64,000 nucleotides of DNA from assembly GCA_964438605.1 (NCBI GenBank), contig CAYTKT010000005.1, forward strand, positions 11,467 to 75,466, in the 5' to 3' direction. Origin of the DNA: Alangreenwoodia sp964438605 (GTDB taxonomy: Bacteria > Bacillota > Clostridia > Peptostreptococcales > Anaerovoracaceae). The position numbers and the translations under genes are program-made. Positions 18,884 to 28,600 of this stretch are shown here, one piece after another (the stretch's first letter is position 1; every line of letters begins with the position of its first letter). The notes beneath the pieces are model-generated. The model worked only from the letters and a program-made list of their open reading frames with translations, made no database searches and was not told where the DNA came from.

Positions 18884-19003
18884 AGATTTCACTGGCTGAG
18901 CTGATATGCAGACTTTGTTCGGGGCCGACACCATTGAATCAGCCGGCAATCCGGACCGGACCAGCACCACGCCAACGGCAAATATTTCGGATTTGCCTAT
19001 GTT

Positions 19004-19945
19004 TTATAAATCAAACGCATTTTTAAGTTCCCTGATATTTGAAAATCCGTTTTCGTGCATATATTCCAAAAGCTCTGCCTTAATGCGCACAGGCGCCGTC
19101 GGGTCGGAAAGCGCCGCCGTTCCCACAGCCACGGCCGAAGCGCCCACAGCGAGAAACTCCGCAGCGTCGGTCCCCTTTGTAATGCCGCCCATGCCGATGA
19201 CCGGAATATTGACAGCATTAGCGGTCTGCCACACCATGCGCAGCGCCACCGGTTTTACAGCCGGGCCGGAAAGTCCGCCGACTTTGCGCGCCAGCGTCGC
19301 CCTGCGCTTTTTCAAGTCGATATGCATACCAAGCAGCGTATTGATCAGAGAAACCGCATCAGCGCCGGCGCTCTCGACAGCCTTTGCAATTTCCACGATG
19401 TCCGTGACGTTCGGCGTCAGCTTTATTATAACCGGCTTTTTGGAAATCTTCTTTACGGCCGCTGTAACGCGGGCGGCCATCTCAGGCCGTGTGCCGAAAG
19501 CAATTCCGCCGCTGCTGACGTTCGGACAGGAAATGTTGACTTCAAACATAGCAATCTGAGGACAATCGTTAAGGGCGCGGATTGCATCACAATATTCTTC
19601 GATTTCATGTCCTGCGATGTTTGCGATGATTTGAGTATCGAATTTTTCCAAAAAAGGAAGCTCTCTGCGGCGATATGCTTCAACGCCCGGATTCTGAAGC
19701 CCGACGGAGTTCAACATTCCGCCATACGTTTCAGCGATGCGCGGCGTGTCGTTGCCCGGCCAGGGTTCAGCCGCAATGCCTTTCGTAACTGCAGCGCCAA
19801 GCTCATTGATATCGTAAAATTGTCCGCTTTCTCTTGCCGAAAATGTTCCAGCCGCCGTACAGATTGGATTTTTCAAGCGAACGCCGGCGATTTGAACCGA
19901 AAGGTCGATGCCATACTCAGCCGCCTGCTTATCAGTTTTTGTCAT
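19004..19945 (-). CDS. pyrD: Dihydroorotate dehydrogenase B, catalytic subunit
   Basis: FMN subunit of the NAD-dependent class 1B enzyme that oxidises dihydroorotate to orotate together with PyrK. 313 residues from the ATG at 19945. Motifs include NPICTAAGTF, NSVGLQNPGVE, the active-site block EVNISCPNVSSGG with the class 1B cysteine, and IPVIGMGGITKGTDAAEFLAVGAS (written here as two blocks: IPVIGMGGI and AAEFLAVGAS). The ATG overlaps the pyrK stop as ATGA, with GAGGTG upstream, so the two are translationally coupled; the TTG six bases upstream is less likely. Confidence 0.96.
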   Translation of the reverse strand: MTKTDKQAAEYGIDLSVQIAGVRLKNPICTAAGTFSARESGQFYDINELGAAVTKGIAAEPWPGNDTPRIAETYGGMLNSVGLQNPGVEAYRRRELPFLEKFDTQIIANIAGHEIEEYCDAIRALNDCPQIAMFEVNISCPNVSSGGIAFGTRPEMAARVTAAVKKISKKPVIIKLTPNVTDIVEIAKAVESAGADAVSLINTLLGMHIDLKKRRATLARKVGGLSGPAVKPVALRMVWQTANAVNIPVIGMGGITKGTDAAEFLAVGASAVAVGTAALSDPTAPVRIKAELLEYMHENGFSNIRELKNAFDL

Positions 19946-21183
19946 TCCCAAATCACCTCGCTTCCCATGAACACAGGGCCGTCCTTACAGACTTTCCGGC
20001 GGACTATGAATTCGCCGTTTTCAACGAATACAGGCGCCGGTTCGTGCTCATAATCTGCAAAAATTTTTTTTCCGTCCCCATCGGAAAGTTCGGACGCATC
20101 TGCTTCAGCGGACGATTCCAAAACGGCCCTGATTTTACAGACACAACCGACGCAGGCGCCATAACCGCAACCCATGCGTTCTTCCAGAGAAACCTGGATA
20201 TCGCCGCCCAGCTTTTGCACATATGTATTGACAGCTTTGAGCATCGGACGCGGCCCGCACGCAAAATAGAAGTTGCCCCGGACATCACTGGCTTCCAGAC
20301 CGTCGATAACCGTACCGAGAAAGGCGTCGACAGTCGGAAGTTCTGTCGTAATAATGACGCGGGCGCCCAGAGCTTTCAGGTCGTCAGTCAAAAACGGCTC
20401 CTTGCGAAAACCCGCCACGACGGTGCAACGAACTCCCAGTTTTAGCAATTCCTTCGCCAAAAAATACATCGGTGCCGCACCGACGCCGCCGCCGATTAAA
20501 ACCGCATGAAGCGGTGTTTTAGCACCGGAAATCAGAGCCGCCGTTTTTGTTTGCTCTGCGGCGGCGGATTTGTGGGCCGCGCTTTCGGTTTCCGGCGCGG
20601 CATTTGACGCGAAATCCGCTGTTTTTGTTTGCTCCATGGTTGCGGATTTATGGGCCGCGCTCTGGGTTTCCGGTGCGGCACTCGACGTAAAAGCTGCTAT
20701 TTTAGTTTGCTCTGTGGCCGTGGATTTGCGGACTGCGCTTTCGGTTTCCGATGTTATATTCGATGCAAAAGCCGCTATTTTAGTTTGCTCTGTGGCTGTG
20801 GGTTTGCAGATCGCGCTTTCGGTTTCCGGCACGGCCATCGGGTCCGCAGTTCCCTGCGCGCCCTGCGGGCGCGGCAGAGTAAACCCGTTGCCCAGCGGCG
20901 ACGACACGCGCACGAGGTCGCCGCTCCTGCAAGCTGCAAACTCTGCCGTGCCCGCGCCGACGACGGCATACACAAAAGTTACCGTGCCGTCGTCGGGGTC
21001 AGCATCGCAGATGCTGACCGGGCGCGGCAGGATCAACCTGTCGGCGGCCGGATACAGATTCGCAAACTGACCCGGGCGCGCAGCGCCCGCAACTCCGGGC
21101 GCCGACAGCGTCATCTTCATAATCCCGTCTGCAATCTGCTGGTTACTGACGACCTTAGCCTCATAAATCTTTTTTTCAGGCAT
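19942..21183 (-). CDS. pyrK: Dihydroorotate dehydrogenase B electron-transfer subunit with tandem-repeat insertion
   Basis: FAD and [2Fe-2S] subunit that passes electrons from PyrD to NAD. The N-terminal half has the FAD motif LILPRPVSICD near residue 70 and YAVVGAGTAEFA; the C-terminal half has LIGGGVGAAPMYFLAKEL and the cluster motif CGYGACVGCVCK. The protein is 413 residues against roughly 260 in the family. The excess is an insert at about residues 110-215 made of 26-residue repeats (ETESAAHKSAAAEQTKTAAF type) between the FAD and NAD-binding halves. The insert is in frame, so a working enzyme is likely. GGGGG precedes the ATG. Confidence 0.94.
   Translation of the reverse strand: MPEKKIYEAKVVSNQQIADGIMKMTLSAPGVAGAARPGQFANLYPAADRLILPRPVSICDADPDDGTVTFVYAVVGAGTAEFAACRSGDLVRVSSPLGNGFTLPRPQGAQGTADPMAVPETESAICKPTATEQTKIAAFASNITSETESAVRKSTATEQTKIAAFTSSAAPETQSAAHKSATMEQTKTADFASNAAPETESAAHKSAAAEQTKTAALISGAKTPLHAVLIGGGVGAAPMYFLAKELLKLGVRCTVVAGFRKEPFLTDDLKALGARVIITTELPTVDAFLGTVIDGLEASDVRGNFYFACGPRPMLKAVNTYVQKLGGDIQVSLEERMGCGYGACVGCVCKIRAVLESSAEADASELSDGDGKKIFADYEHEPAPVFVENGEFIVRRKVCKDGPVFMGSEVIWE
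20537..20848. repeat. In-frame 78-bp tandem repeat (4 copies) inside pyrK
   Basis: The anchor TTGCTC recurs at 20551, 20629, 20707 and 20785, exactly 78 bp apart. Units differ at scattered bases, so the array is not brand new. It encodes the 26-residue repeat of the PyrK insert. Confidence 0.85.
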
Positions 21184-21500
21184 AATACCCCCTTACCATT
21201 CCATCATACATATATCTATAAACTCATAACACATCAACATACACCCGACAATCCGAATCTATATAGCTTTTATATAGCTTTTTCCTATTTATTATAAATA
21301 TTTAAAAAATTACTTTTATTATATCTAAAATATAATTTAAATTATATTTATTCATTCTAATTTTTAGTATTCTATATATAATTCTATATATATTAGTTTT
21401 TTCGTATATATCAGCTCCTGCTGCGTTTATTTTTTAGCATATAAGCAGATTTATAATATTGCAAATGTGAAATCCTTTCATATCGCCTAACCAAAAACCC
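21184..21500. other. AT-rich pyrF-pyrK intergenic region
   Basis: No gene. Strongly AT-rich from about 21240 to 21480, with many TATAAT-like words on both strands; it may hold an internal promoter for pyrK-pyrD-pyrE, but no single box stands out. Confidence 0.4.
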
Positions 21501-22415
21501 TCATATCACCCGCCTGAGATCAGCCCTCATCCGCAGCGCCGCCTCCCGCGCCGCCTCTGCATAATCCCCGTCAGAAAACTTGTCCTCCTTTTTATACGCC
21601 GCTGTAATTGCCCGCGACGAATTAACGATAGCCCCAACTCCATCGTCATCGAAAAACCCCGCAATATCTTCTGCCGTTCCGCCCTGCGCGCCATATCCCG
21701 GCACCAAAAAAAACGTATGCGGCATCTGTTTTCTCAGCTTCTCTCCTTCTTCACGGTGCGTCGCTCCCACGACCGCCCCCGCATCGCTGTAACCGCACGT
21801 TCCCATAACCTCACGTCCCCATAACTCGACCAGCCCGCCGACCGCCTCATAAACCCTGCGTCCGTCCGCGAGCACAAGATCCTGCACCTCACTGCTGCTC
21901 GGATTGCTCGTCTTAACCAGCAAAAAAATTCCCTTCCCCCGCTGATCGCAAGCTTCAAGAAACGGCCTGATTCCGTCGGAACCCATGTATGGATTAAGCG
22001 TAACTGCATCCTCAATCCACGTATCCATAAAAACGTCCCCAATCCGTACCCCGCCGATATGGGCCGCGTAAGCCGCCGCTGTGGACGAAATGTCGCCGCG
22101 CTTAATATCGCCAATGACGATAAGCCCCTTCGCTTTCGCGTATTCACAAGTCTCATGATACGCCTTCAGACCTTCCGTCCCAAACCGCTCATACATTGCA
22201 ATCTGAGGCTTTACCGCCGGCACAATATCATATACCGCATCTATCATCTTTTTATTAAACTCTGCAAACATCCTGCTTACAGCTTTCGGCGTCATGCCGT
22301 ACTCAGCAAAATAATCCTCACGAAGAAAATCAGGAACCATCTCCAGCGTCGGATCAAGCCCCACAACCGTTGGATTTTCTTTCTCCGAAATCGCTTGAAT
22401 CAACCGGTCTATCAT
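21501..22415 (-). CDS. pyrF: Orotidine 5'-phosphate decarboxylase, type 2
   Basis: Decarboxylates OMP to UMP, the last step of de novo pyrimidine synthesis. The protein of about 304 residues is the longer type 2 form. It opens with PTVVGLDPTLEMVPDFL, and the catalytic lysine block is GLIVIGDIKRGDISSTA. NPYMGSDGIRPFLE and FLLVKTSNPSS also fit type 2. GGAGG is 7 nt from the ATG at 22415; a second ATG three bases upstream is possible. It sits between pyrC and pyrK. Confidence 0.95.
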   Translation of the reverse strand: MIDRLIQAISEKENPTVVGLDPTLEMVPDFLREDYFAEYGMTPKAVSRMFAEFNKKMIDAVYDIVPAVKPQIAMYERFGTEGLKAYHETCEYAKAKGLIVIGDIKRGDISSTAAAYAAHIGGVRIGDVFMDTWIEDAVTLNPYMGSDGIRPFLEACDQRGKGIFLLVKTSNPSSSEVQDLVLADGRRVYEAVGGLVELWGREVMGTCGYSDAGAVVGATHREEGEKLRKQMPHTFFLVPGYGAQGGTAEDIAGFFDDDGVGAIVNSSRAITAAYKKEDKFSDGDYAEAAREAALRMRADLRRVI

Positions 22416-22493
22416 CATCTGCCCTCCAAAATCGTTCTTCAAATTTACAAATTACAAATTAAATCCATTTGCCGGCACAGCCTGCCTCCGCTT

Positions 22494-23993
22494 TTATCTT
22501 CTAAACACGACCTTCCCATCCACAATCGTCATATAGACGCGCCCCTGCACCCGCATTCCTTCAAACGGCGTATTTTCTGCTTTCGATGCAAATTCCTCCT
22601 CTCCAACAATCCAGCGCTCCTGCGGATCAGCCACCGTAATATCCGCCGGCCGTCCCACTTTTAACGTACCGCCGCCAAATCCTAAAATCTTCGCGGGATT
22701 CGTGCTGAGCAGTTCCACCAGTCGCATCGGTGTAATATACCCCGCGACGACCAGCCGCGTATTGCTGACAGCAAAGCTCGTTTCAAGCCCTGTCACGCCA
22801 AACGGCGCCTCCTCAAACGGCCGATTCTTCTCCGCTTTCGCATGAGGCGCATGGTCCGTCGCAATCGCATCTATCGTCCCGTCCATAATTGCCCGGATCA
22901 CCGCTAAAACGTCCCGCTTTGAACGCAGCGGTGGGTTCATCTTTTTGTACGTATCCGCCATCCTTCCGGAAGGTGTCCCAACAATATGACCTTTCCCCGG
23001 ACTTTTGAACCCGTCTGCAAAATCCTTTTCGACGCATTCATCTTCCTTACGGCTTTCCACACGTTTGCGCATCTTTTCTAATTCTCTCTCAGCACGCACA
23101 TCTGTCTGGCAGTCATCCGAACTTTTGTATCCGTTCCCAAATCCGTTTTCAGCGCGCACATCCACCTCCACATCACTGTCACAAAGTGTAAAGTAGTGAG
23201 GCGCCGTCTCCGCCGTCAGCTTGATATTCCATCTCTTTGCCGTTCTGATCAGATCGAGGCTCGATTCCGTACTGATATGCGAAAGATGCAGCCTGCACCC
23301 CGTTTCCTTCGCCAACAAAATATCCCGAATCATCATCATTTCTTCCGCCTCCGGCGGAATTCCCGGCAATCCCAACCTTTCAGAAACCTGTCCGCGATGC
23401 ATACAGCATCCGTCCGAAATTTCATGCTGCTGCGTATGATCAAAAATCGGCATATCGAGAGACTTCGCCAAACACATCGCCTCCCTCATCTTCATCAAAT
23501 CGGAAACAGAACGCCCATCTTCGCTGAACCCACAGACACCTGCATCTTTCAGTGCCGCCATATCCGTCAGTTTTTCTCCCTTTTCTCCAACAGTAATCGC
23601 CGCTGACGGCAAAACCTTCACACCATTCGCCTCGCGCGCCTTTTTCCGAATATATTCCACCGTTTCCACACAATCCGTGACAGGTTTCGTATTCGGCATC
23701 GGACAAACCGCCGTAAAACCGCCTGCGGCCGCCGCCTCACATCCCGACGCAATGTCTTCCTTATATTCAAAACCCGGCTCCCTCAGATGCACGTGAACAT
23801 CAATCAATCCCGGCATAACCCATTTTCCGGCGGCATCGACAACCTCCGCCCCCGCTTTCGCAAGTTCCGCTTCTGTGCCGCCCGTTTCAAACAATCCCCG
23901 GATCACACCGTCCTCTATCAATAAATCAGCCGTCCCGTCAAACGACATAGACGGATCAATCACCCTTCCGCCTTCTATGTAAATCTTATCCAT
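22494..23993 (-). CDS. pyrC: Dihydroorotase with an internal 120-bp duplication insert
   Basis: Zinc amidohydrolase that interconverts carbamoyl aspartate and dihydroorotate. Metal ligands are seen in DVHVHLREPGFEYKED, with later histidines in DHTQQHE and LHLSHISTESS, and the catalytic aspartate in AIATDHAPHA. It has 499 residues against about 430 for class I enzymes. The extra part, about residues 275-345, is charged (Glu, Lys, Arg, Asp) and includes two related segments DVRAENGFGNGYKSS and EKDFADGFKSPG encoded 120 bp apart. It is the first gene of the pyr cluster. Confidence 0.94.
   Translation of the reverse strand: MDKIYIEGGRVIDPSMSFDGTADLLIEDGVIRGLFETGGTEAELAKAGAEVVDAAGKWVMPGLIDVHVHLREPGFEYKEDIASGCEAAAAGGFTAVCPMPNTKPVTDCVETVEYIRKKAREANGVKVLPSAAITVGEKGEKLTDMAALKDAGVCGFSEDGRSVSDLMKMREAMCLAKSLDMPIFDHTQQHEISDGCCMHRGQVSERLGLPGIPPEAEEMMMIRDILLAKETGCRLHLSHISTESSLDLIRTAKRWNIKLTAETAPHYFTLCDSDVEVDVRAENGFGNGYKSSDDCQTDVRAERELEKMRKRVESRKEDECVEKDFADGFKSPGKGHIVGTPSGRMADTYKKMNPPLRSKRDVLAVIRAIMDGTIDAIATDHAPHAKAEKNRPFEEAPFGVTGLETSFAVSNTRLVVAGYITPMRLVELLSTNPAKILGFGGGTLKVGRPADITVADPQERWIVGEEEFASKAENTPFEGMRVQGRVYMTIVDGKVVFRR
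22995..23180. repeat. In-frame 120-bp direct repeat inside pyrC
   Basis: ACTTTTGAACCCGTCTGCAA at 23001 matches ACTTTTGTATCCGTTCCCAA at 23121, and the similarity continues for about 45 bp. The spacing is 120 bp (40 codons), so the frame is kept. Confidence 0.6.
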
Positions 23994-24139
23994 TTAAAAC
24001 AATTCCCTTCCCGTTCCTGATTTCAGCTTCATCATCCGCGCACTCCACGCCAGTCCATTCACTCTGCCTTCGCTCGTATCCTTATTTTTCCGTCTTATTC
24101 CTATCAATTCCATTCTTTTATTCTCTGACCGATTTTTTA

Positions 24140-25039
24140 TTACGCCTTATCCTGATTTTCGTTTTTTTCAATCTCATTCCCATCAGAGTGAACGACAACC
24201 TGCGGAAATGGAATCTCAATTCCATTCTCATCAAATGCCATCTTAACGTCCTCATACAGTGAATACCACGCCGGATAATAGTCATTCGTATTACACCAAA
24301 CGAGTACATCAATAATCACCGCATTGTCTCCATGCTCCGACACCCCGATCATCGGCTCCGGGTCCGCCAAAAAAAGCGGCGATTTTTGCACAACCTCGGC
24401 AATAATCTCCTTCGCTTTCTTAATATCCGCATTGTAACTGATTCCAAATTTTGAATCAATCCTCCTGCGATCCGCCTGCGAGAAATTCGTCACCACATCT
24501 GTCGCAATCTTTCCGTTCGGAATCGAAATTACTTTATTGTCAAGCGTAATCAGCGTCGAATACAGCAAATCTATCTTTTCCACCCTGCCTCCAACGCCGT
24601 TCGTTTCCACATAATCCCCCTTCTCAAAAGGCTTATGCATCAACACGAGAATCCCGCCCGCAAAATTCGACAGACTGTCTTTGAGCGCCAGCGCCACAGC
24701 CGCACCGCACGCGCCAATCAGCGTAATAAACGCCGTCGTCGGCACACCAAGCGCGCTGAGAATCGTCACCATTAAAAATATCCATAATATAACTTTTGCC
24801 GTGTTAATGATAAATGTATGCAGCGCGTCGTCCAGCTTTGAACGTTTCAGCATCTTTCGTATAAAATGCAGGAGAATCTTCATCAAAATTATTCCGACGA
24901 TGAAAATAATCAGTACCCCTATAACCCGCGATATTAACTCATTCCCCAACAGATTTTCCAGCCTGCTCAACAGATTTTCTCCAATATTTTCTACGGTTTC
25001 CGTATCTAAATTTTCTAACTCGTCAACCTTATCATTCAT
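24140..25039 (-). CDS. mscS: Small-conductance mechanosensitive channel (MscS family)
   Basis: Tension-gated channel that releases solutes on osmotic downshock. 299 residues from the ATG at 25037-25039. It has three membrane segments in the first ~130 residues; the pore helix is GACGAAVALALKDSLSNFAG, followed by the beta domain GDYVETNGVGGRVEKIDLL and the signature VISIPNGKIATDVVTNFS. Upstream in-frame codons read as low-complexity, unlike family members. GGAGACGAAGGA lies before the chosen start. Sequence is typical in length. Confidence 0.92.
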   Translation of the reverse strand: MNDKVDELENLDTETVENIGENLLSRLENLLGNELISRVIGVLIIFIVGIILMKILLHFIRKMLKRSKLDDALHTFIINTAKVILWIFLMVTILSALGVPTTAFITLIGACGAAVALALKDSLSNFAGGILVLMHKPFEKGDYVETNGVGGRVEKIDLLYSTLITLDNKVISIPNGKIATDVVTNFSQADRRRIDSKFGISYNADIKKAKEIIAEVVQKSPLFLADPEPMIGVSEHGDNAVIIDVLVWCNTNDYYPAWYSLYEDVKMAFDENGIEIPFPQVVVHSDGNEIEKNENQDKA

Positions 25040-25698
25040 CCTGTCCTTCGTCTCCTTTCTCAACTCGCCTTTCCCTGCCGCCCTGCCGTACTTCGGCTTT
25101 CTGTGCGTCTCAAATTTTCTGCACTCTGCCTTCCGCGTACCTGGAAATTCTCTATACCTGCCCCACCTTTCGCACATTCGGACCTCTCATGCACTCGGAT
25201 TTGCGTCTGTCTGAGTTCTCTACATTTCTCCGGCCTCAACCGTATTCAAGCTCATTCAACCCTTTATACGCTCTGATTTGCACACGGTCAGATTATCTTA
25301 TCCTATGCTTCCGATTTCTGCTTATTCCGACTCTCCGTATCCTTGATTTCCCGCTCATTCGACATCTATACGCCCCGATTTTCTGATACGTAACTTATCA
25401 GATTGTTAAATTTTATTATAATTATATCACATCCTTATTTTCACCGCTCCTGTTTTGCGCCTGTTTCACAGGGCAAAAGCGCTTAAAAAACCAGGAAAAT
25501 GTGATAAAACTTGAATTTACGTTGATAACGCGAAAAAAGAACCGTTTGAGGCTCCTTTTCGCTGATCGTACCGCGCCGTCACCCACTCCGGTGTACGGAC
25601 ACAAGCCGGACGGATTTTCAGATTTCCATTTTAATTTTACCGCAAAAAGAGCGGGACAAAATGCCCCGCCCTCGTTTTATATCATCAATTTCGTTCGT
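25040..25698. other. Intergenic region upstream of mscS
   Basis: No supported gene. From about 25080 to 25400 it is pyrimidine-rich on the plus strand, with recurring TCTGATTT- and CGGATTT-like words that look like a badly decayed tandem repeat. A terminator for the surface-protein gene lies at 25644-25675. Confidence 0.4.
25644..25675 (-). terminator. Terminator of the SLH surface-protein gene
   Basis: GC-rich hairpin (GCGGG...CCCGC with flanking GAG/CTC pairs) followed by TTTTT on the minus strand, starting about 25 bp past the stop codon of the surface-protein gene. Confidence 0.7.
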
Positions 25699-28600
25699 TT
25701 ACTTCACCATGAGACGGATCATCCGCTGCATGATAGTCGCGACTTCCGCTCTCGTAGCGCTGCCGTCCGGATTGAGCAAACCGGTATCGCTGCCCTCAAG
25801 AAGTCCTGCGCCGACCGCCCATGTCATAGCGTCGGCGGCGTAACCGGAAATGGCCCCGCTGTCAGAAAACCTGCCAAGGTTGCCTTTTGCCGTCATATCC
25901 ATGTTCATCACTCCGGCGTAACGCCAGAGCATCGTCGCCAGCTGCTCTCTCGTGATGTTGTCATTCGGGCCGAAAGCGCCGCCGCCATATCCTGTCACGA
26001 TACCGTGTTCATTGGCCCAGGCGATGCCTTCCGTGTACCAGCTGCCGTTTGCGACGTCGCTGAACATATCGGTGGCCGTGGCGGATTCTTCGTCTTCCAG
26101 CCGCCAGAGAACCGTACTCAGCATCCCTCTCGTCATCGCTTCCTTCGGAGCGAATGTCTTGTCAGCCACGCCCTGGAACAGGTCATGAGAACTTGCAAAG
26201 TCGACTGCGCCGGCAAACCAGTTGGAACCCGCCACGTCGTCGAACGCTTTGCGGTTATCTTTGACTTTCACGCTGCAGGAACCGTCTAACAGCGCATCAA
26301 TGTAACCCGCGTCTACGACAGATTTTTTCACAACCGTCTCCGTACCGTCCGGTTCGACGATTACCAGGACATTTCCGTCTCCGACGACTGGCAGTTTCGC
26401 CTTGAGGCCGCCCTTGAGAGAATCAATCTTATTTCCGTCAACGGCGACTTCGATGCCGGTAGTGCCGTCTTCTTTCTTTTCGACAGAGACGCTGACTTTG
26501 CCGCCGTCGGAAGTGTTGAGTTCTTCCAGCGAAGCAGTCGGCAATGTGACATCAGCCGCATCTGTCTCGACTGTAAGATTCAGGCCCGCGTCCGCGATGT
26601 CGCCCATGCTCGATTTCGGCAGTTCCACAGTCATTTTGTCCGCGCCGTCCTTTGCTTCGGGCGCCACGGTCAGATTTTCAGAATTTGCGCTCTTTGCGGC
26701 TTCAATACCCGAAGTCACAGTATCTTCCGTAATCTCGGCTTTCGCCTCGTTTCCGCTCACCGTGGTCTCCGGCGTCAGGAGCGGTTCTTCCGGTTTCGGG
26801 CTCGGCTGTGGTTCCGGCTCAGGCTCCGGTTTAGCTGCAGATCCGCCGCCGGAACCGCCGCCACCGGAACTACTGCCGCCGCTGGAAGGACGATTGGAAA
26901 CTGTGACGGTAATCGTACGGGTAATCGTGATTTTTTCACCGCTATGATTTCCGCTGTCCGGGTGGTCATAGACTGCCGTGACCGTGGCCCTTGCTGTGCC
27001 CACCTTGAGACCTGTTATTTTTGCGCCGTCCACTTTTGCGATTTCGGCGTTATCGACGGTAACTTTTGCATTTTTGTCAGATGAGATTGTCACACTTTCA
27101 TTCACATACACATCGACATCAGCAATCTCACTTCCAACTTCCGCAGGGTATGAAACAGTCTGAGCTTTCTTTTTCTCACCCTGGAGTTGGACGGTAATCC
27201 GGCCTGCCTCACGTGTCAGCGCATTCTCATCCAGTTCAACGATCAGCGAACTTTTTATATCCGCATCGCCGATGGTAACAGGAGCGCTGACAGGCGAACC
27301 ATTTCGATAAAAGCCAACGGTATCGCCCTCTTTCAGTTCGCTGCCATTCAGAGCAAGAACCGCATAATCGGCATAACCTTCCGGCAGATTGTAGATTGTT
27401 GCAGGAATTTCACGGTCATCTGTTTTCAGATTCACGACACTTGATTTGTGCAGAATATCATAATTCTGATCGTTCGGCGTGTCGTTCGGCGTGAATGTCC
27501 ACGCATAACTTTCCCCGTCCTTCGTAATCACAGTATCGGGTTCATACCAGTGAAACGTTCCTGTCACGGTTTCATTTTTTACACCGCTCATGCTCGTAGG
27601 ACCGGAAATGGTTCCCAAAACTTGTCCTTCATAACCATTAAAGACCGGCTCGGTTCCATAATTTTTCACCTTCTCAACGACTGCTTTGATGTCCACGGAA
27701 TTATCGGCGTATGTATCGGATTCGTCCCCGGCGTAAGCGGTGATCCTCACTTTATAAATCCCCGCATTTTTCGGCAGACCGACCACCCATGCTTCCGATT
27801 CGATTGGAGCGTATTCTATTTTTGTTTCAAATCCGATTTCGCCGTTTTCTCCGACCTTTAAGCCCAAATCAATTTTGTCACCCGTGTATTCCTTATTATA
27901 GTCTGATACGTCAATTGGAACGGGCTTTTTTTTCATGACCCGAACTGTCACCGTTCTACTGTCTTCCGCCGGATCATCCGGTTTGTTGTAGTTCTTTGTG
28001 TCCGTTAATTCGAACTCCCAATGGCATACTTCATCTTTAAAATCATCTTCGAAATCTTCAAATTCATCGTCTTCTGTTAAACTAAACGTCCCATCCACCA
28101 CCATCTCCTCTTTATACGGATTGACGTAGAGGCCGTGGACTTTGACATCCGTTTTCTGTTCGTTCACATAGCCGCACTCTGCTGTAACTTCGCCTTTGAG
28201 AACCGGCGTCGCTTTTTCCACTTTTAAGGCATTTTCGATCTTGTCATTTGTAGCTGTGTAGTTTCCTCCGGTTATTTCAATTTCTACATCGTACCCATCG
28301 TCGTCGACCTTTGCGTCATAAGCGGCGCCTTCTGACATGAACTCGGCATTAACCACTTCGGCAAATTTCTCGCCATTTATCATACCGTCCGCGTCGAAAG
28401 CCGAGATATTGAAAACTGCCTCCTGCCCATACTCTTTTGTAAGTTCCGTTTCATCTTTAACCTTAACCGTAACCTCTTTCGGATTTATCACGCCTTCCGC
28501 ATGAACCGCCGACTTGGACGACAATACGTAGTTATTCACATCTTTGCCAGTCAGGTTTCCCGGAGTAATTTTTACTTCTTGTGTTCCCACGTCGACATTT

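Larger units (their letters stand above)
18679..19003. other. pyrD-pyrE intergenic region with two hairpins
   Basis: No gene. Two long perfect inverted repeats (18725-18769 and 18851-18883) occupy it. Neither has a T-run on the pyr coding strand, so plain termination is unlikely. Confidence 0.6.
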